This document shows positions 54,035 to 64,000 of a stretch of 64,000 nucleotides of DNA, piece after piece. The number at the start of each line of letters is the position of its first letter. The first letter of the stretch is position 1. The DNA is from an uncultured Gammaproteobacteria bacterium. Lineage in GTDB: Bacteria; Pseudomonadota; Gammaproteobacteria; HyVt-429. The DNA lies in assembly GCA_947259975.1 (NCBI GenBank), contig CAMYOD010000006.1:102482-166481 (forward strand), written 5' to 3'. Position numbers and translations under genes: made by a program. The notes under the pieces are model-generated. The model had not been told where the DNA came from. It did no database searches and was given only the letters and a program-made list of their open reading frames with translations.

Positions 54035-56161
54035 TCAGCCGCTGCTATCGGTATCGGCAATGGCGGGCTTGACCTCGGTGCTGGCGAGTTCGCGCGCAAA
54101 CGCCGCTTCGTCGCTGATGGGTTCGGAACACGAGAGCCCGCTACAAATATAGGCGGTCACGCCGTCGCGCGGGGTCCTTGCGGCGAGTACCCCAGGCAGA
54201 TCCTGTGCGTCGTTCGGGATGGCCAATGTCATTCGCCGGGGTGCGTAGTATTGGAGACAGCGGTCAACCCACGACTTGAGTGCGCTGCGGTCGCCGCGTA
54301 GCACGACCGTTTGCGGTGGTGTCAGATATTCCTCCAGGGCGTGCAGCAATGCGCCACAGGCATGCGGGTAATGTTCCATCTCACCGGATAGTGAGCGCAG
54401 CGTGCGTTCCGCTGCATCCAGATAGCGTGGCTCACCCAACAAATGGCCGGCCCGCAACAAAACCTGTGCCGCGACCCCGTTGCCCGAAGGGATCGCTTCG
54501 TCGGTGCCGCTCTTGTGTCGATGAATGAGCTGTTCGTGATCGCTCGAGGTAAAGAAAAAGCCACCGTTTTCCGGGTCTTCGAAGTGTTTCAGAATGACCT
54601 CGAGCAAGGCAATGGCAAACTCGAGGTCGCCGTCGCGCCAGCGTGCCTGCAGTAATTCGAGCACGCCGTCGGCGAGAAACGCATAGTCGTCGAGATAGGC
54701 ATTCAGATGGGCTTTGTCGTCCTTGGTGGTTGCCAGGAGGCGACCGTCCCGCCACAGCGTGTTGCGAACAAAATCCATGGCATGTTCCGCCGACTGCACA
54801 AAGTCAGCACGATCGAAGTAACGGCCGGCGCGGGCCATGCCTTTGATCATCAGCCCATTCCATGAGGTGAGAATTTTTTCATCGCGACCCGGGCGCACGC
54901 GTGTTTGGCGGGCGGCAAACAGTTTGCCGTGGGCCGAGGCGAGAAGTTCAGCCGCGTGTTCGCGAGGTATACCCAGTGCGCTGGCGGTATCGTCCAGGGA
55001 TTGGTGCACATGGAGATGCCAGCGGCCCTCGAAATTCGGTTGTCCGCGCAGCTGATACCGTGTCTCCAGTACGTCCCATTCCGAATCATCGACCAGGGAT
55101 TTAATTTCGTCCGCATCCCAGACATAAAACTTGCCTTCCTCGCCCTCGGAATCGGCATCGAGGGTGGAGAAGTAGCCGCCGTCCGGCGATTGCATTTCAC
55201 GCAGCACCCACTCACCGATCCCGATGGCAGTACTCGCAAAGACCTTTTCGCCGGTCGCGCGTGCGGCGTCGGTATAGACGGCCTGTAAGGGCCCGTTGTC
55301 GTAGAGCATTTTTTCGAAGTGGGGGATCATCCATGCCTCGTCGACGGCGTAGCGGCAGAAGCCACCGCCCACCTGATCGTAGATGCCACCGCCGGCCATC
55401 GCGTGTAAGCTCAATCGCGCCATGTCGAGCGCGTTGCCGGCCTCATTACCGGCAAGCACGCTGGCAGCCCAGTGGCGCAACAATCGCTCGAGATTCGTCG
55501 GGTGCGGAAACTTGGGGGCCTGGCCAAAACCGCCATGTACCGAATCGAACTGGTGGCTCAACCCACCGATGGCGTCGACCAGGACCCGCGGGCCAAGATT
55601 GCCACCTTTGTGCGAGCTGTCCGCGCTGATCCTGTCGAAGGCGCCGCGCACCGAGGCATTTTGTTGTTCGAGTTCGGTTCGATGGTCGGTGTAATACGCG
55701 GCGACGCGGCGCAGGATATCGGTGAACGCCGGCATGCCGTGGCGTGGCTCGCGCGGGAAATAGGTACCGCCGAAAAAGGGCGTGTGGTCATCCGGCATCA
55801 AAAAGACATTCAGCGGCCAGCCACCGGCGCGTTGAGTCAACATCTGGTGTGCCAGTTGGTAGATCTTGTCGAGATCGGGTCGTTCCTCGCGGTCTACCTT
55901 GATGCAAACGAACAACTCGTTCATGACCTGCGCCACTTCCGGGTCCTCGAAAGATTCTCGCTCCATGACGTGACACCAATGGCAGGCGGAATAGCCGATC
56001 GACAAGAGAATGGGTTTGTCCTCGTCGCGCGCCCGTTGTAACGCTTCTTCGCCCCAGGGGTACCAGTCCACCGGATTGTGCGCATGCTGGAGCAGGTAGG
56101 GGCTGGTCTGATGGATGAGGCGATTGGCGTGTCCTGCGCCCTCCGGGCCGTCGGCGGACAT
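54035..56161 (-). CDS. DUF255 thioredoxin-domain protein (YyaL/SSP411 family)
   Basis: The 708-aa cytosolic protein has an N-terminal thioredoxin-like domain with [20 protein letters not shown] (Cys60, Cys63) and [16 protein letters not shown] long alpha/alpha-barrel domain like N-acylglucosamine epimerases follows ([40 protein letters not shown]). Its biochemical role is not established. It is of normal length. Confidence 0.92.
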   Translation of the reverse strand: MSADGPEGAGHANRLIHQTSPYLLQHAHNPVDWYPWGEEALQRARDEDKPILLSIGYSACHWCHVMERESFEDPEVAQVMNELFVCIKVDREERPDLDKIYQLAHQMLTQRAGGWPLNVFLMPDDHTPFFGGTYFPREPRHGMPAFTDILRRVAAYYTDHRTELEQQNASVRGAFDRISADSSHKGGNLGPRVLVDAIGGLSHQFDSVHGGFGQAPKFPHPTNLERLLRHWAASVLAGNEAGNALDMARLSLHAMAGGGIYDQVGGGFCRYAVDEAWMIPHFEKMLYDNGPLQAVYTDAARATGEKVFASTAIGIGEWVLREMQSPDGGYFSTLDADSEGEEGKFYVWDADEIKSLVDDSEWDVLETRYQLRGQPNFEGRWHLHVHQSLDDTASALGIPREHAAELLASAHGKLFAARQTRVRPGRDEKILTSWNGLMIKGMARAGRYFDRADFVQSAEHAMDFVRNTLWRDGRLLATTKDDKAHLNAYLDDYAFLADGVLELLQARWRDGDLEFAIALLEVILKHFEDPENGGFFFTSSDHEQLIHRHKSGTDEAIPSGNGVAAQVLLRAGHLLGEPRYLDAAERTLRSLSGEMEHYPHACGALLHALEEYLTPPQTVVLRGDRSALKSWVDRCLQYYAPRRMTLAIPNDAQDLPGVLAARTPRDGVTAYICSGLSCSEPISDEAAFARELASTEVKPAIADTDSSG

Positions 56162-56256
56162 GGGCGAACTCCATTAATAGTTGAGTGAAACGCTGGACTA
56201 TAACCGGGCGCTTGGACGCAAGTCCATGCGTGACGCGCGACGTTCGCGCAGTGCAG

Positions 56257-56285
56257 AAAAAAGCCGCCGCGGTGACCGCGGCGGC
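56257..56285 (-). terminator. Rho-independent terminator
   Basis: On the minus strand a perfect 10-bp stem (GCCGCCGCGG / CCGCGGCGGC) with a 3-nt loop is followed by six Ts. It should end transcription of the small membrane-protein gene at 56338-56622. Confidence 0.9.
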
Positions 56286-56337
56286 TGCTCGATACCTGTG
56301 ACCGGCACCGCCTGAGAAGGCGCCCGGTTGCGGTGAA

Positions 56338-56622
56338 TTATCGTGCCAGGGCCTTACGAATGAGGCCGACGATGGCCAGTAGCACGCCACCGCCGACGCC
56401 GGAGGAGGCGACATTGCCGACGATGCTGCTCATGTCCATCCCGTCACCGCCGATACCGACACCGAGCATACCCAGCAGCTGACCGCCGAGGCCACCGCCA
56501 AGAATCCCGACAATCGAGTTGCCGAGTGTGCCCAGACTCAAATTTTTCATCACCGTACCGGCGGCGTTACCGCCGACCGCACCACTGGCGAGACTAATCA
56601 GAATTGGTAGAAGACTTTCCAT
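56338..56622 (-). CDS. Small glycine-rich hydrophobic protein
   Basis: The 94-aa protein is rich in Gly, Leu and Ile, with hydrophobic runs (LLPILISLASGAVGG and GVGGGVLLAIVGLI). It probably sits in the inner membrane. No named domain is recognised. A GGGGGAAG site precedes the ATG, and a strong terminator follows the stop, so it is probably a monocistronic real gene. Confidence 0.7.
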   Translation of the reverse strand: MESLLPILISLASGAVGGNAAGTVMKNLSLGTLGNSIVGILGGGLGGQLLGMLGVGIGGDGMDMSSIVGNVASSGVGGGVLLAIVGLIRKALAR

Positions 56623-56925
56623 GCTTCCCCCTTACTGGTTGGTTGTAGTTGGTATTAAATGCGCCTGCCTCGTGCCGCTCAGGTTGGTTGTGTTATCCCG
56701 TCGCTGTGACGCAATGACGTCGTGGCGTGTTCGTATAGTTCTTGATTTCTTGCGGCGGCGCCAATGCGGTCTGTTGCGCTGCCTTGGCTTTCGTTATGGT
56801 AATGAATCCTGCGTTCGGTCGGCAAGAATATATCTAATGCTGCCGGGCGCCCTAATTATCAATAGTTTTCGAACCATCGGTCACGGCCGGGACCAGGGGG
56901 CCGTTGCGGGGACCTTCGTGCCAGC

Positions 56926-57408
56926 CTACTGGAAATAGTCGCGCAGCGGCATATTGCCGTCATAAACACTCCAGGTTTCAACACGCCCGTTGCGCAGTAC
57001 CACTTCTTTGACGACGAATTCACGTCCGAAGTAAAACGGATCCCAGAACGGGTCCCAGAGCCGCCAATGATGCTGATAGGGGCGGTGATAATACCAGGGT
57101 GCGTAATAATGCGGTCGGTAGTCTTCGATCCGCGTATAGATCCATGTCTCACTTGATCCGGCGGTATCCTCGCTTTTGATTCTGCGGTTTGGCCGGCCCC
57201 ACGCGAGATAGACATCCAATTCCGCGAAGCCGACGCTAATCTCCTTTTTCCGGATAAGTTCCTGCTGCGCGGGTGGCAGGCTGCCAAAATAGTCCTGATT
57301 TTTGTTAATCCGACTTTGCGTGGTCTCACAGCCCGCAAGCATGCCGCTTATCGCGAGCAGAATAATCAAGCTTGTGTGAATCGGACGCACGGCCGGAATG
57401 TCTCGCAA
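56926..57408 (-). CDS. Hypothetical lipoprotein
   Basis: The 160-aa product has a signal peptide with a lipobox (GMLAGCETT). The mature part contains VYLAWGRPNRRI, reminiscent of the BamE-like small beta-sandwich, and an aromatic His/Tyr/Trp-rich stretch (YYAPWYYHRPYQHHWRLW) that might bind metal or membrane. I cannot name a function. Confidence 0.65.
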   Translation of the reverse strand: MRDIPAVRPIHTSLIILLAISGMLAGCETTQSRINKNQDYFGSLPPAQQELIRKKEISVGFAELDVYLAWGRPNRRIKSEDTAGSSETWIYTRIEDYRPHYYAPWYYHRPYQHHWRLWDPFWDPFYFGREFVVKEVVLRNGRVETWSVYDGNMPLRDYFQ

Positions 57409-57414
57409 TGCGAG

Positions 57415-58017
57415 TTACTTGCGCCTCCAGGCGCCACCGCTGTCCTGGTACCACCAGCCCGCATGCGCGTTTGCGATCCACCGCCGCGCAAATGTTTCGC
57501 GGATATCGTTTTCCCATTCCGGGTGACCGTTGGCACGCGCGATTTCACGGTAAAGCGCATTGCGGTTCGTGTTTTCATCGGCAACCAGCTTCTTCACCTG
57601 GTTACGGGACGGCAGCGGAATCGCGCTGATATCCCGTATCATCACTAACGCGGCGCGCGTATAACCGATCGCGCCGCTATCATAGTGAGGCCCCAGCTGC
57701 GAGTGACGTGCCTTCATCGCGGCGCGCAGTCCATCGATCGCCGGTGTGGAAATCGATATATCCGCTTCCGCCGCATGTGCGGAGGCAATGAAAATTCCGA
57801 GCAAGGCCTCCAGGCGCTCGCTATCGCCGCTGGATTTCCCGTCGCTCGAGGGGCCTGGCTCGGTCGTTTCGCTGGCGGGCGCATCGCCCAACACATCCTT
57901 GATTATGATGTCGGCGGCCTTCTCCGCGGCGGCCGCGGGAAAATAGATATTGATCGTGACGCAGGCCACGAGCAGCAGCGATGCGAATAACGTCGGCAGA
58001 TGCTTGTTCCGGATCAT
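57415..58017 (-). CDS. ydbL: DUF1318 (YdbL-like) lipoprotein
   Basis: The 200-aa protein carries DUF1318 in its C-terminal half (GYTRAALVMIRDISAIPLPSR, VADENTNRNALYREIA). The N terminus has a lipobox (LLLVAC) followed by VTINIYFPAAAAEKAAD. The latter resembles the strand of the small lipoprotein YnbE. In E. coli ydbH-ynbE-ydbL form one operon; here no separate ynbE exists in the 47-bp gap after ydbH. A Ser/Glu-rich linker (about 48-68) is unusual. Confidence 0.8.
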   Translation of the reverse strand: MIRNKHLPTLFASLLLVACVTINIYFPAAAAEKAADIIIKDVLGDAPASETTEPGPSSDGKSSGDSERLEALLGIFIASAHAAEADISISTPAIDGLRAAMKARHSQLGPHYDSGAIGYTRAALVMIRDISAIPLPSRNQVKKLVADENTNRNALYREIARANGHPEWENDIRETFARRWIANAHAGWWYQDSGGAWRRK

Positions 58018-58064
58018 GACAATCTTCCTCTTCAGGTCGTGGCCGCCCCTTGCGACGGGTTGGT

Positions 58065-60194
58065 CTATTCTACACGGGCCGCGCCCTCGCGGGTCACGCG
58101 TTTGAGCTTCGTTACAAGGTCATTCCAGTCGACGCGGCGCGTATAGCCGATGACGTCGATGCGCGGCAGGCCGCCGCCCTTGACGATATAAAAGCCGTTT
58201 TCCGCCGGCGCGACACCCTCCATGTCACAGACTCCACGTGCAAGCCGGCAACGCAGGCGGAGCTTCGAATAACCGAAGTTCTTGAACATGCCCAGCGCGC
58301 CGCGCGAAAGCACGTCCGACATCCCGCCCCCCGTCAGGCGCGCGAGATGATTCACCGCTTGCTGGCTGATGCGTCGCCGCGAGCGGTCACCAGGTGGTGT
58401 GTAAAAGTCCGCATCGAAGGCCACGGGCCGCCAGTTCTGTAGACGCAAATCCTTGATGTTGCCGTCCAGGCGGCCCTCTATCCTGCCGAAGGAAAATGTC
58501 TGTGTCAGCGATTTGAGATCGAGGCCGCGCAGTTCGACGTTGGCCTGCAGTCGCGGCACCAGACCCAATGGCTCGCGCATACGGAGATCGCGCACGATCG
58601 TGACGCCGTCGAACGCGTTGATTTTCAATTCGCCCGTCGTTGACATGACACCATCTGCATAACGCACCGCCGGTATGGTGCTCGACAGTTTACCGCCCAT
58701 CGGCACCCAGCCGAGTGCCTTGGTCAATCGGCCCATCGAGATGGGTGTGACGCTGCCCTTAAGTGCCCAGCGTGTCTTGTTGCCGCCGAGGTTGTCCGCG
58801 TCAAGATGATCGACGATAACGGTGCCATCCAGTACCGGGATGCGCGCCTGTTTCCGAAGCCGTATGCTGGCCTTTCGATGAATCGCATCGAGTTCCGCAA
58901 CACCAATGTCGATACCGTAGAAGCGCCCGCTGCGCCAACTCACCCGGGATGGTTTGACTTTCTGTTGTCGTCCCCAATACCAGTTACCGGCCAGATCCGT
59001 CACGGCGAAGCGTGCATCGCGGTCGGTGATTTCGACGTCGCGGAACTGCAGGCGCAGGCTTACGGGCCGCAAACGGCGCAACCGTCCGGTCATATTCACA
59101 CGACCCTTTGTCTCCAGATTATCCAATACGGTGCCAATCAAGTAGGGATTTGCATAGGTCTGGTAAAAGCCCGGCAATGTGGCGGCCAGACCCTGGATAG
59201 ACACTGTGTCTAACGATAATTCGGGTGCCAGGATGACATCGCCGGAGGCGCGCAGATCGGCGACGCCGGGGTGGATCAGTCGGAAATGCTCCAGTCGCAA
59301 GCGATCCTGGTCGAGGGCCCACCGGCCCTGTGCGGCGAGTGAAACCGGCCGGCGTCCCGCCTCGACGAAGACGGGATCCCAGTAAAGTTGACCTTTTGGC
59401 AGGTTCATCTTGAGGTTGACCAGGAAATCCTCATCGGCGCCGGTGAGCTCGACCTGGATCGCGGTACGCAGGTTTGCCGTGGCGAACCGGCTGTCTACGG
59501 TGGCCAGATCCCTCGATTGGATCGTTGCCTGCAAATCCAGTTTCTCCAGGCCGTCGTCGCCGCCGTTCATCTGCGTCTGAAAATCCAGTTGTCCGGATCC
59601 GGTCAGCGGCGGAAGTTCGATAACGTCACGGAACAATTCACCGATCGTCTGTACGCCCGTGTTCTTGCCGGCTAATGTCACGCGCCATGAGTCGGGTCCA
59701 AACGCGCCATCGAGCGTTGCCCCGGTTTCGCCCAGCGGAATATCCCTGACCGCCAGATTTATGATGTCCTCGGTAAAAAAGTATTCGAAATCGTAATTAA
59801 ATTCGCGGGCGGCGAATCGATCATCCGCGACCGTGCCCGTACCCATCGCACAGGTCAGTTTTTCTTGCGCTACTTTGAGTGACGGGCAGTCGATGGAAAT
59901 ATCGGTGATGTCGCCAATCACGGGGAGACTCAAAGCCGTGGCGTTTGCCTGCAGGCGGATCGCGGGCGGGTTCTGCCAATCGATCGCCAGGCGCAGGCCG
60001 CGTATCTGCCACTTTTCACCGCCCACGTCACCGACGCCGATTTCCATGCGGCCGAGCAACCACAGCGTGACGCCGATCGCGGTCAACGCAATGCATAACA
60101 GAATCAATACGCGTGCCAGCGCCTTAACCACCGAACGAGTCTTATCCGCAATTAGTCGGCATCGAGAGCTATATCCTAGCAAGGTCTTTCGCAA
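58065..60194 (-). CDS. ydbH: YdbH-like intermembrane (AsmA/TamB-type) transport protein
   Basis: The 709-aa protein has one N-terminal membrane anchor (VLILLCIALTAIGVTLWLLG) and a long repetitive beta structure ending in a YdbH-type domain. YdbH, TamB and YhdP span the periplasm and move phospholipids to the outer membrane. ydbL follows downstream, as in E. coli. Identity is by topology, length and neighbours. Confidence 0.85.
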   Translation of the reverse strand: MRKTLLGYSSRCRLIADKTRSVVKALARVLILLCIALTAIGVTLWLLGRMEIGVGDVGGEKWQIRGLRLAIDWQNPPAIRLQANATALSLPVIGDITDISIDCPSLKVAQEKLTCAMGTGTVADDRFAAREFNYDFEYFFTEDIINLAVRDIPLGETGATLDGAFGPDSWRVTLAGKNTGVQTIGELFRDVIELPPLTGSGQLDFQTQMNGGDDGLEKLDLQATIQSRDLATVDSRFATANLRTAIQVELTGADEDFLVNLKMNLPKGQLYWDPVFVEAGRRPVSLAAQGRWALDQDRLRLEHFRLIHPGVADLRASGDVILAPELSLDTVSIQGLAATLPGFYQTYANPYLIGTVLDNLETKGRVNMTGRLRRLRPVSLRLQFRDVEITDRDARFAVTDLAGNWYWGRQQKVKPSRVSWRSGRFYGIDIGVAELDAIHRKASIRLRKQARIPVLDGTVIVDHLDADNLGGNKTRWALKGSVTPISMGRLTKALGWVPMGGKLSSTIPAVRYADGVMSTTGELKINAFDGVTIVRDLRMREPLGLVPRLQANVELRGLDLKSLTQTFSFGRIEGRLDGNIKDLRLQNWRPVAFDADFYTPPGDRSRRRISQQAVNHLARLTGGGMSDVLSRGALGMFKNFGYSKLRLRCRLARGVCDMEGVAPAENGFYIVKGGGLPRIDVIGYTRRVDWNDLVTKLKRVTREGAARVE

Positions 60195-60270
60195 GATTGG
60201 TGATTGGGCATTGGTTTCGCGCGCTCAAATGGCGTTGCCGGTTTAACAGCCAGCCGCCATAATCGGATTT

Positions 60271-61065
60271 ATGTTCGAACATCCTGAATTCGATCCCGTG
60301 GCATTCGCTATCGGTCCGCTGAAAGTGCATTGGTATGGGCTGATGTACCTGATCGGCTTTCTTGCGGGTTGGTGGCTGGGGCGCGTGCGAGCGGCGCGTC
60401 GGGATTCCGGCTGGCAAGCAGCGGAAATCGGTGATCTGCTCTTTTATATCGCACTGGGCGCTATTCTTGGCGGGCGTCTCGGGTATGTGTTGTTCTACAA
60501 CGCCGCGTATTATTTGCAGCACCCGTTGGAAATGCTCTACCTATGGTCCGGGGGCATGTCGTTCCATGGTGGCCTGATCGGAGTGCTGTTGTCGTTGTGG
60601 CTGTATGGCCGCTCCACCGGCCGTCACTTTCTGCAGGTCGGTGATTTCGTCGCACCGCTGGTGCCGATCGGTTTGGGCGCCGGCAGAATCGGCAACTTCA
60701 TTAACCAGGAGCTTTGGGGAAAAGTCACCGCGGCCCCATGGGGTGTGGTATTTCCCGCGGCCGGCGCGGATCCGCGTCATCCTTCTCAGTTATATCAAGC
60801 GGGACTGGAGGGTTTGGTCTTGTTCTTGGTCTTGTGGATCTTTTCCGCACGGCCGCGTCGGCGTGGCGCGGTATCGGGTTTGTTTCTTGTGCTATACGGC
60901 GTGTTTCGTTTCCTGGTGGAGTTCGCGCGCGAGCCGGACGCGCACCTCGGTTATCTCGCCTTCGGTTGGGTGACCATGGGTCAGGTGCTATCGGTGCCCA
61001 TGATCATTCTGGGCCTGGTGTTGTTCTTCTATTCCAGGGCGCGTCGCCGCCCATCACCGGCCTGA
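60271..61065 (+). CDS. lgt: Prolipoprotein diacylglyceryl transferase
   Basis: The inner-membrane enzyme adds diacylglycerol to lipobox cysteines, the first step in lipoprotein maturation. The 264-aa protein has [40 protein letters not shown] and the signature [17 protein letters not shown]. It serves the several predicted lipoproteins in this window. Confidence 0.97.
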   Translation: MFEHPEFDPVAFAIGPLKVHWYGLMYLIGFLAGWWLGRVRAARRDSGWQAAEIGDLLFYIALGAILGGRLGYVLFYNAAYYLQHPLEMLYLWSGGMSFHGGLIGVLLSLWLYGRSTGRHFLQVGDFVAPLVPIGLGAGRIGNFINQELWGKVTAAPWGVVFPAAGADPRHPSQLYQAGLEGLVLFLVLWIFSARPRRRGAVSGLFLVLYGVFRFLVEFAREPDAHLGYLAFGWVTMGQVLSVPMIILGLVLFFYSRARRRPSPA

Positions 61066-61120
61066 GTCGGCGCCTTATTGGGTAGTGGAGGCCGGGATGT
61101 TCCGGCGGACGCCGGTAACC

Positions 61121-62332
61121 CTAGAATTTGTATTGCTGCAGCATCCCATCCAGTTGTTGCGCCAGACCCCCGAGTTCTTCGCTCACGGCGACCACGCGTT
61201 CCCGGCCCGCGGCGGTGTTGGCGGTCGCATTGCGAATATGCTCCACGGCATCATTGATTTCGCCGGACGCGCTGCGTTGTTGTGCGGCCGCGTCCGCGAT
61301 CCTGCCGTTCATCGATTGCATGGATGAGACTGAGGCGGCAATTCCACCCAGGGCTTCAGCCGTCTTTTCGACCTGGTCAGTGCCTTCCTCGCCCTTGCCG
61401 CGCGCCTCCGCAATCACTTTTACCGACATGGAAACGTTGCTTTGCAACTGCTCGATCATGTTTTGAATCTCCTGGGTCGACTGCTGGGTGCGACCGGCCA
61501 GGGTGCGAACTTCGTCGGCGACAACCGCGAAGCCACGTCCCTGTTCACCGGCGCGGGCCGCCTCGATTGCGGCATTGAGGGCAAGCAGGTTGGTCTGCTC
61601 GGCGATACCGCGAATCACATCCAGTACCACACCGATGTTTTCGCTGTCCGCCGACAGCCCTTCGACCACCGATGATGCCTCGGCAATTTTTTCGACGAGC
61701 GCATCACTGCCACCAATTGCTTCGGTTGCCACCAGCGCACCATTATTGGCTTCCTTGTTTGCGTCTGTAGAGGCGTCGCATGCCTCCGCAGCGCTTGATG
61801 TTACTTCCTCGACGGCGGTGTTAAGCGTGGTTACCGCCTCGGTCGCTCGATTGGCATAGTCTTTCTGTTCGCCCAGGCAGCGGTCGGTGTCGGCGCGGAT
61901 CTGGCCGATCGTATCTGCGGCGGCGGCAAGTTGACCGGAGAAATTCTGCATCTGGGAGAATGATTGATGCAGGGAATCGGCCATGCGATTCATGCTGTTT
62001 GCGATATGCCCGACGATGTCATTGCCACGGAGCTTACAGCGCACGGAAAGATTCTTTTCGTCGATCGCCTTGGCCATAGCGTCGACATTCACCAGCCGTC
62101 GGATCAGAAGCCGCTTCACCATCCACACATTAAATGCCGCAACCAGGATGCCGGCCGTTACACAACTGGCCACGAACCAGGGCCGCGCACCCGGTTTCCA
62201 TACGACCAGAAGATCGGCGATGACCGGAAACACGGCGCCAATGGCGAGACCGGCGAGACCGAAGACTACGGTCAGTTTTACCACCACATTCTGGGTGATG
62301 TGGGCCATCAGCCGGCGTAGCATTTTGCGCAT
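61121..62332 (-). CDS. Methyl-accepting chemotaxis protein without large periplasmic domain
   Basis: The 403-aa receptor has two closely spaced membrane segments (about 18-42 and 50-70), a HAMP-like region and a cytoplasmic signalling domain with the hairpin tip [37 protein letters not shown]. There is almost no periplasmic sensor, so it may sense a cytoplasmic or membrane state such as redox or energy. No other chemotaxis gene is nearby. Confidence 0.93.
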   Translation of the reverse strand: MRKMLRRLMAHITQNVVVKLTVVFGLAGLAIGAVFPVIADLLVVWKPGARPWFVASCVTAGILVAAFNVWMVKRLLIRRLVNVDAMAKAIDEKNLSVRCKLRGNDIVGHIANSMNRMADSLHQSFSQMQNFSGQLAAAADTIGQIRADTDRCLGEQKDYANRATEAVTTLNTAVEEVTSSAAEACDASTDANKEANNGALVATEAIGGSDALVEKIAEASSVVEGLSADSENIGVVLDVIRGIAEQTNLLALNAAIEAARAGEQGRGFAVVADEVRTLAGRTQQSTQEIQNMIEQLQSNVSMSVKVIAEARGKGEEGTDQVEKTAEALGGIAASVSSMQSMNGRIADAAAQQRSASGEINDAVEHIRNATANTAAGRERVVAVSEELGGLAQQLDGMLQQYKF

Positions 62333-62535
62333 TGTGTGCCGCTCCTGGGTTCATTTTCGCGTCCGGAACGCAGAATTGAATGGGGCGACCGGACGCCATT
62401 GCCTGAGTGTTCCACGCGGCCGAGTTACCGCGCATGCAGTCCGGTTATCGGCGGACCCGCGCAGGACTTAAGCCTGTGCTGCGGGTTGCGCCGGAGGTGC
62501 GCGCCATCAGCTTGCGATATCGCAAATACGTCGGC

Positions 62536-63291
62536 TTATCTGAGGAGCAGGCTGAGACCGACGAGCACGGTCACGGTTTCAAATCCGCGCTTGATCCAGC
62601 GATTTCCCTGGGTGATCGCAAGGTGGGCGCCCAGGTAGCCGCCGAGCAGTGAGCCGGCTAAAAGCGCCGGTAGCCATGGCCACTTGATCTCGCCAAGCAC
62701 ACCCAGCGTCACGGCGCCGGCGCCGTTCCAGGCGAGACCCACCAACACCAGCGTGTAGGCCACCGCACGGCGGTAATCGAGGCCGAACCACTGCACCAGC
62801 CAGAGCGTACAGAAGAGCCCGGTGCCCGAGGTCAGGGAACCGTTGAGCACGCCGATGACAAAGAGTCCGGCGCCGCCGCTGACGAGGCCGGGACCGTCGC
62901 GGTGTTTGGGTTCGTAACGCTGGCCCAGTTCCGGCTGCACGAACGAGTAGACACCGAGTCCAATGGTAAGGATGCCGAGCGCCACAATTGCCCAGCGTTC
63001 CGGGATCTGAAAAATCGCCGTGGCGCCGAGAATGACGCCGGGAATACCGGTCGCCAGAATCCATGCGGAAAATCGCCACTCGAGGGAACCGGCGCGCAGA
63101 TGCCGCAGCGTCGCGCCCAGGCCGAGGGCGACGGTCGCGACCTTATGCGTGGCGAGGGCAACGGTAAACGGCAGGCCGAGAAAAATAAGTACCGGTAGCT
63201 GAATCAGTCCGGCGCCACCGCCGGAGAACGCGGAGAAAATGTTTGCGACAAGCGAGGCAACAAACAGGATGATTTGCTCAAGCCAGGACAT
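62536..63291 (-). CDS. TauE/SafE sulfite exporter family permease
   Basis: The 251-aa membrane protein has about seven to eight hydrophobic segments with the paired TauE motifs (GGGAGLIQLPVLIFLG near the N terminus, GSLTSGTGLF in the middle, LLAGSLLGGYLGAH later). The family exports sulfite, organosulfonates or similar anions; the substrate is unknown here. Confidence 0.9.
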   Translation of the reverse strand: MSWLEQIILFVASLVANIFSAFSGGGAGLIQLPVLIFLGLPFTVALATHKVATVALGLGATLRHLRAGSLEWRFSAWILATGIPGVILGATAIFQIPERWAIVALGILTIGLGVYSFVQPELGQRYEPKHRDGPGLVSGGAGLFVIGVLNGSLTSGTGLFCTLWLVQWFGLDYRRAVAYTLVLVGLAWNGAGAVTLGVLGEIKWPWLPALLAGSLLGGYLGAHLAITQGNRWIKRGFETVTVLVGLSLLLR

Positions 63292-63385
63292 CGGTGTCGT
63301 CGTAAATAGTCGTCATACGTTGCATTCGGAATAACGTCATAATGCCTGTGGATTCACTGTATTTCTCGTGGCGCGTACGCCGACC

Positions 63386-63413
63386 TTGACATTTCTGTGT
63401 ACGACCTTATTTT
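63386..63413 (+). promoter_or_regulatory. Sigma-70-type promoter
   Basis: TTGACA (63386-63391) and TATTTT (63408-63413) are spaced by 16 bp, about 40 bp before the ATG of the downstream partial gene. Confidence 0.5.
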
Positions 63414-63453
63414 GAACGTGTGAGACGCGAATGCGTCACAAACGAGGTTTCTC

Positions 63454-64000
63454 ATGGATTTCAGACAATTACATCATCCCGCGGGCGTATTGGCCGGCCT
63501 GTTCCTGCTGCGCCGCCCAGACGTTTATGAAATGCCAGGACGCCGAAGGAAATTGGCATTATGGCGATACGGCGGCGCGGGAATGTGCCAAATCGCGCAT
63601 CACCGAGATCGACCAGGAAGGCAATAAGGTGCAGGAGATCGAGGCGCCGGTCAGCAAAGAAGAACTGGCGGCACGCAAGGCCGCGGAAGAAAAGGCCCGG
63701 GTTGAACAGGAGGCCGCGGATAAACTGCAGGGCGAACTCGAGCGTCTGCGGGCAATTTATGACGATGAAGATGCGATCATTCGTGCGCGCGATGAGCGGC
63801 TGGCACACATCGATCGAACCGTAGCGATCAACGACGCGCTCATCAAACAGTCACAAGGCGCGTTGGCCAAGTTAAAGCAGCGGGCAGCCTCGCAACCAAA
63901 TAAACTGCAGGCGGAAAAGCTGGCGACACAAATCGCGGATACGGAAACGCAGATCGCGGAGTACACCGCCGCGAACGATGCAGAACGCGCACAACGCGCG
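63454..64000 (+). CDS. DUF4124-like secreted coiled-coil protein, partial, apparent frameshift
   Basis: A signal peptide starts at ATG 63454 (MDFRQLHHPAGVLAGLFLL) behind a GAGG site. The body continues one base out of frame, as AAQTFMKCQDAEGNWHYGD, then a long charged coiled coil (KEELAARKAAEEKARVEQEAAD) open to the window end. Removing one C near 63511 joins the two exactly into a normal signal peptide plus DUF4124-like start. It is absent from the ORF list because it runs off the window. Either a real frameshift or a sequencing error is possible; the in-frame ATG at 63527 would leave the body without a signal peptide. Confidence 0.65.

Noticed and set aside
62512-62525. TTGCGATATCGCAA palindrome as an operator
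   Set aside because: It is a perfect 14-bp palindrome, but it lies at the 3' side of the TauE gene and no regulator is known for it, so no function is claimed.

Overview
The window reads as about 64 kb of GC-rich chromosome from a free-living gammaproteobacterium. The gene orders that point there are ssrS-fau beside zapA, then ygfB-pepP-ubiH-ubiI; thyA-folA; ppk convergent with ppx; yggX-mutY; and ydbH-ydbL. A fadI/fadJ/acyl-CoA synthetase set, a split two-subunit glycine decarboxylase (gcvPA/gcvPB) and SCO/PCu(A)C copper delivery suggest an aerobic member of a deep gammaproteobacterial branch. No phylogenetic marker was tested, so this placement is inference.

Layout. (1) 1-3.2 kb is an accessory edge: the 3' end of a CHAT-protease gene facing a TIR-domain gene, followed by tRNA-Phe flanked by partial copies of its own 3' and 5' ends, as expected at an integration site. 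(2) 3.3-8.4 kb holds yggX, mutY, an unusual HTH/coiled-coil/2Fe-2S/reductase fusion, and an RsbW/STAS/RsbU-like partner-switching trio with a cNMP-type sensor; tRNA-Gly(CCC) follows. (3) 8.7-14 kb is a minus-strand beta-oxidation operon. (4) 14-22.9 kb has a YiiX-like hydrolase, thiS-thiG-trmB, a degenerate glycosidase-like protein, rpiA, ilvA, and two cyclophilins around an EVE-domain gene. (5) 23-30.3 kb has a GIY-YIG protein, an IalB-like protein, fau, 6S RNA, zapA/zapB-like, ygfB, pepP and two ubiquinone hydroxylases. (6) 30-38.7 kb has two methyltransferases, a BON lipoprotein, thyA-folA, an aldehyde dehydrogenase, a REP-like palindrome, a bufferin-like lipoprotein, a beta-barrel protein, small unknowns and a broken NhaP-type antiporter. 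(7) 38.7-47.9 kb has a Fur-type promoter driving an iron ABC transporter without an ATPase gene, then a glycine riboswitch and a gcvT-gcvH-gcvPA-tpx-gcvPB operon followed by a PfkB kinase. (8) 48-64 kb has ppk, ppx, sixA, PCu(A)C, SCO, a DUF255 protein, small envelope proteins, ydbL/ydbH, lgt, a chemoreceptor, a TauE exporter and a partial DUF4124-like gene with an apparent frameshift.

How the genes work together. The fad genes form a near-complete fatty-acid oxidation cycle. The gcv genes sit under a glycine-sensing riboswitch and feed one-carbon units to folate, which thyA, folA and fau also use. ppk and ppx oppose each other in polyphosphate turnover. SCO and PCu(A)C would load CuA of a terminal oxidase.

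The best candidate for an undescribed system is the CHAT/TIR pair at the left edge, since most of that locus lies outside the window. The second is the DNA-binding-like redox fusion at 4.6-6.1 kb beside the partner-switching module. No CRISPR array, complete insertion sequence or integrase gene was seen.
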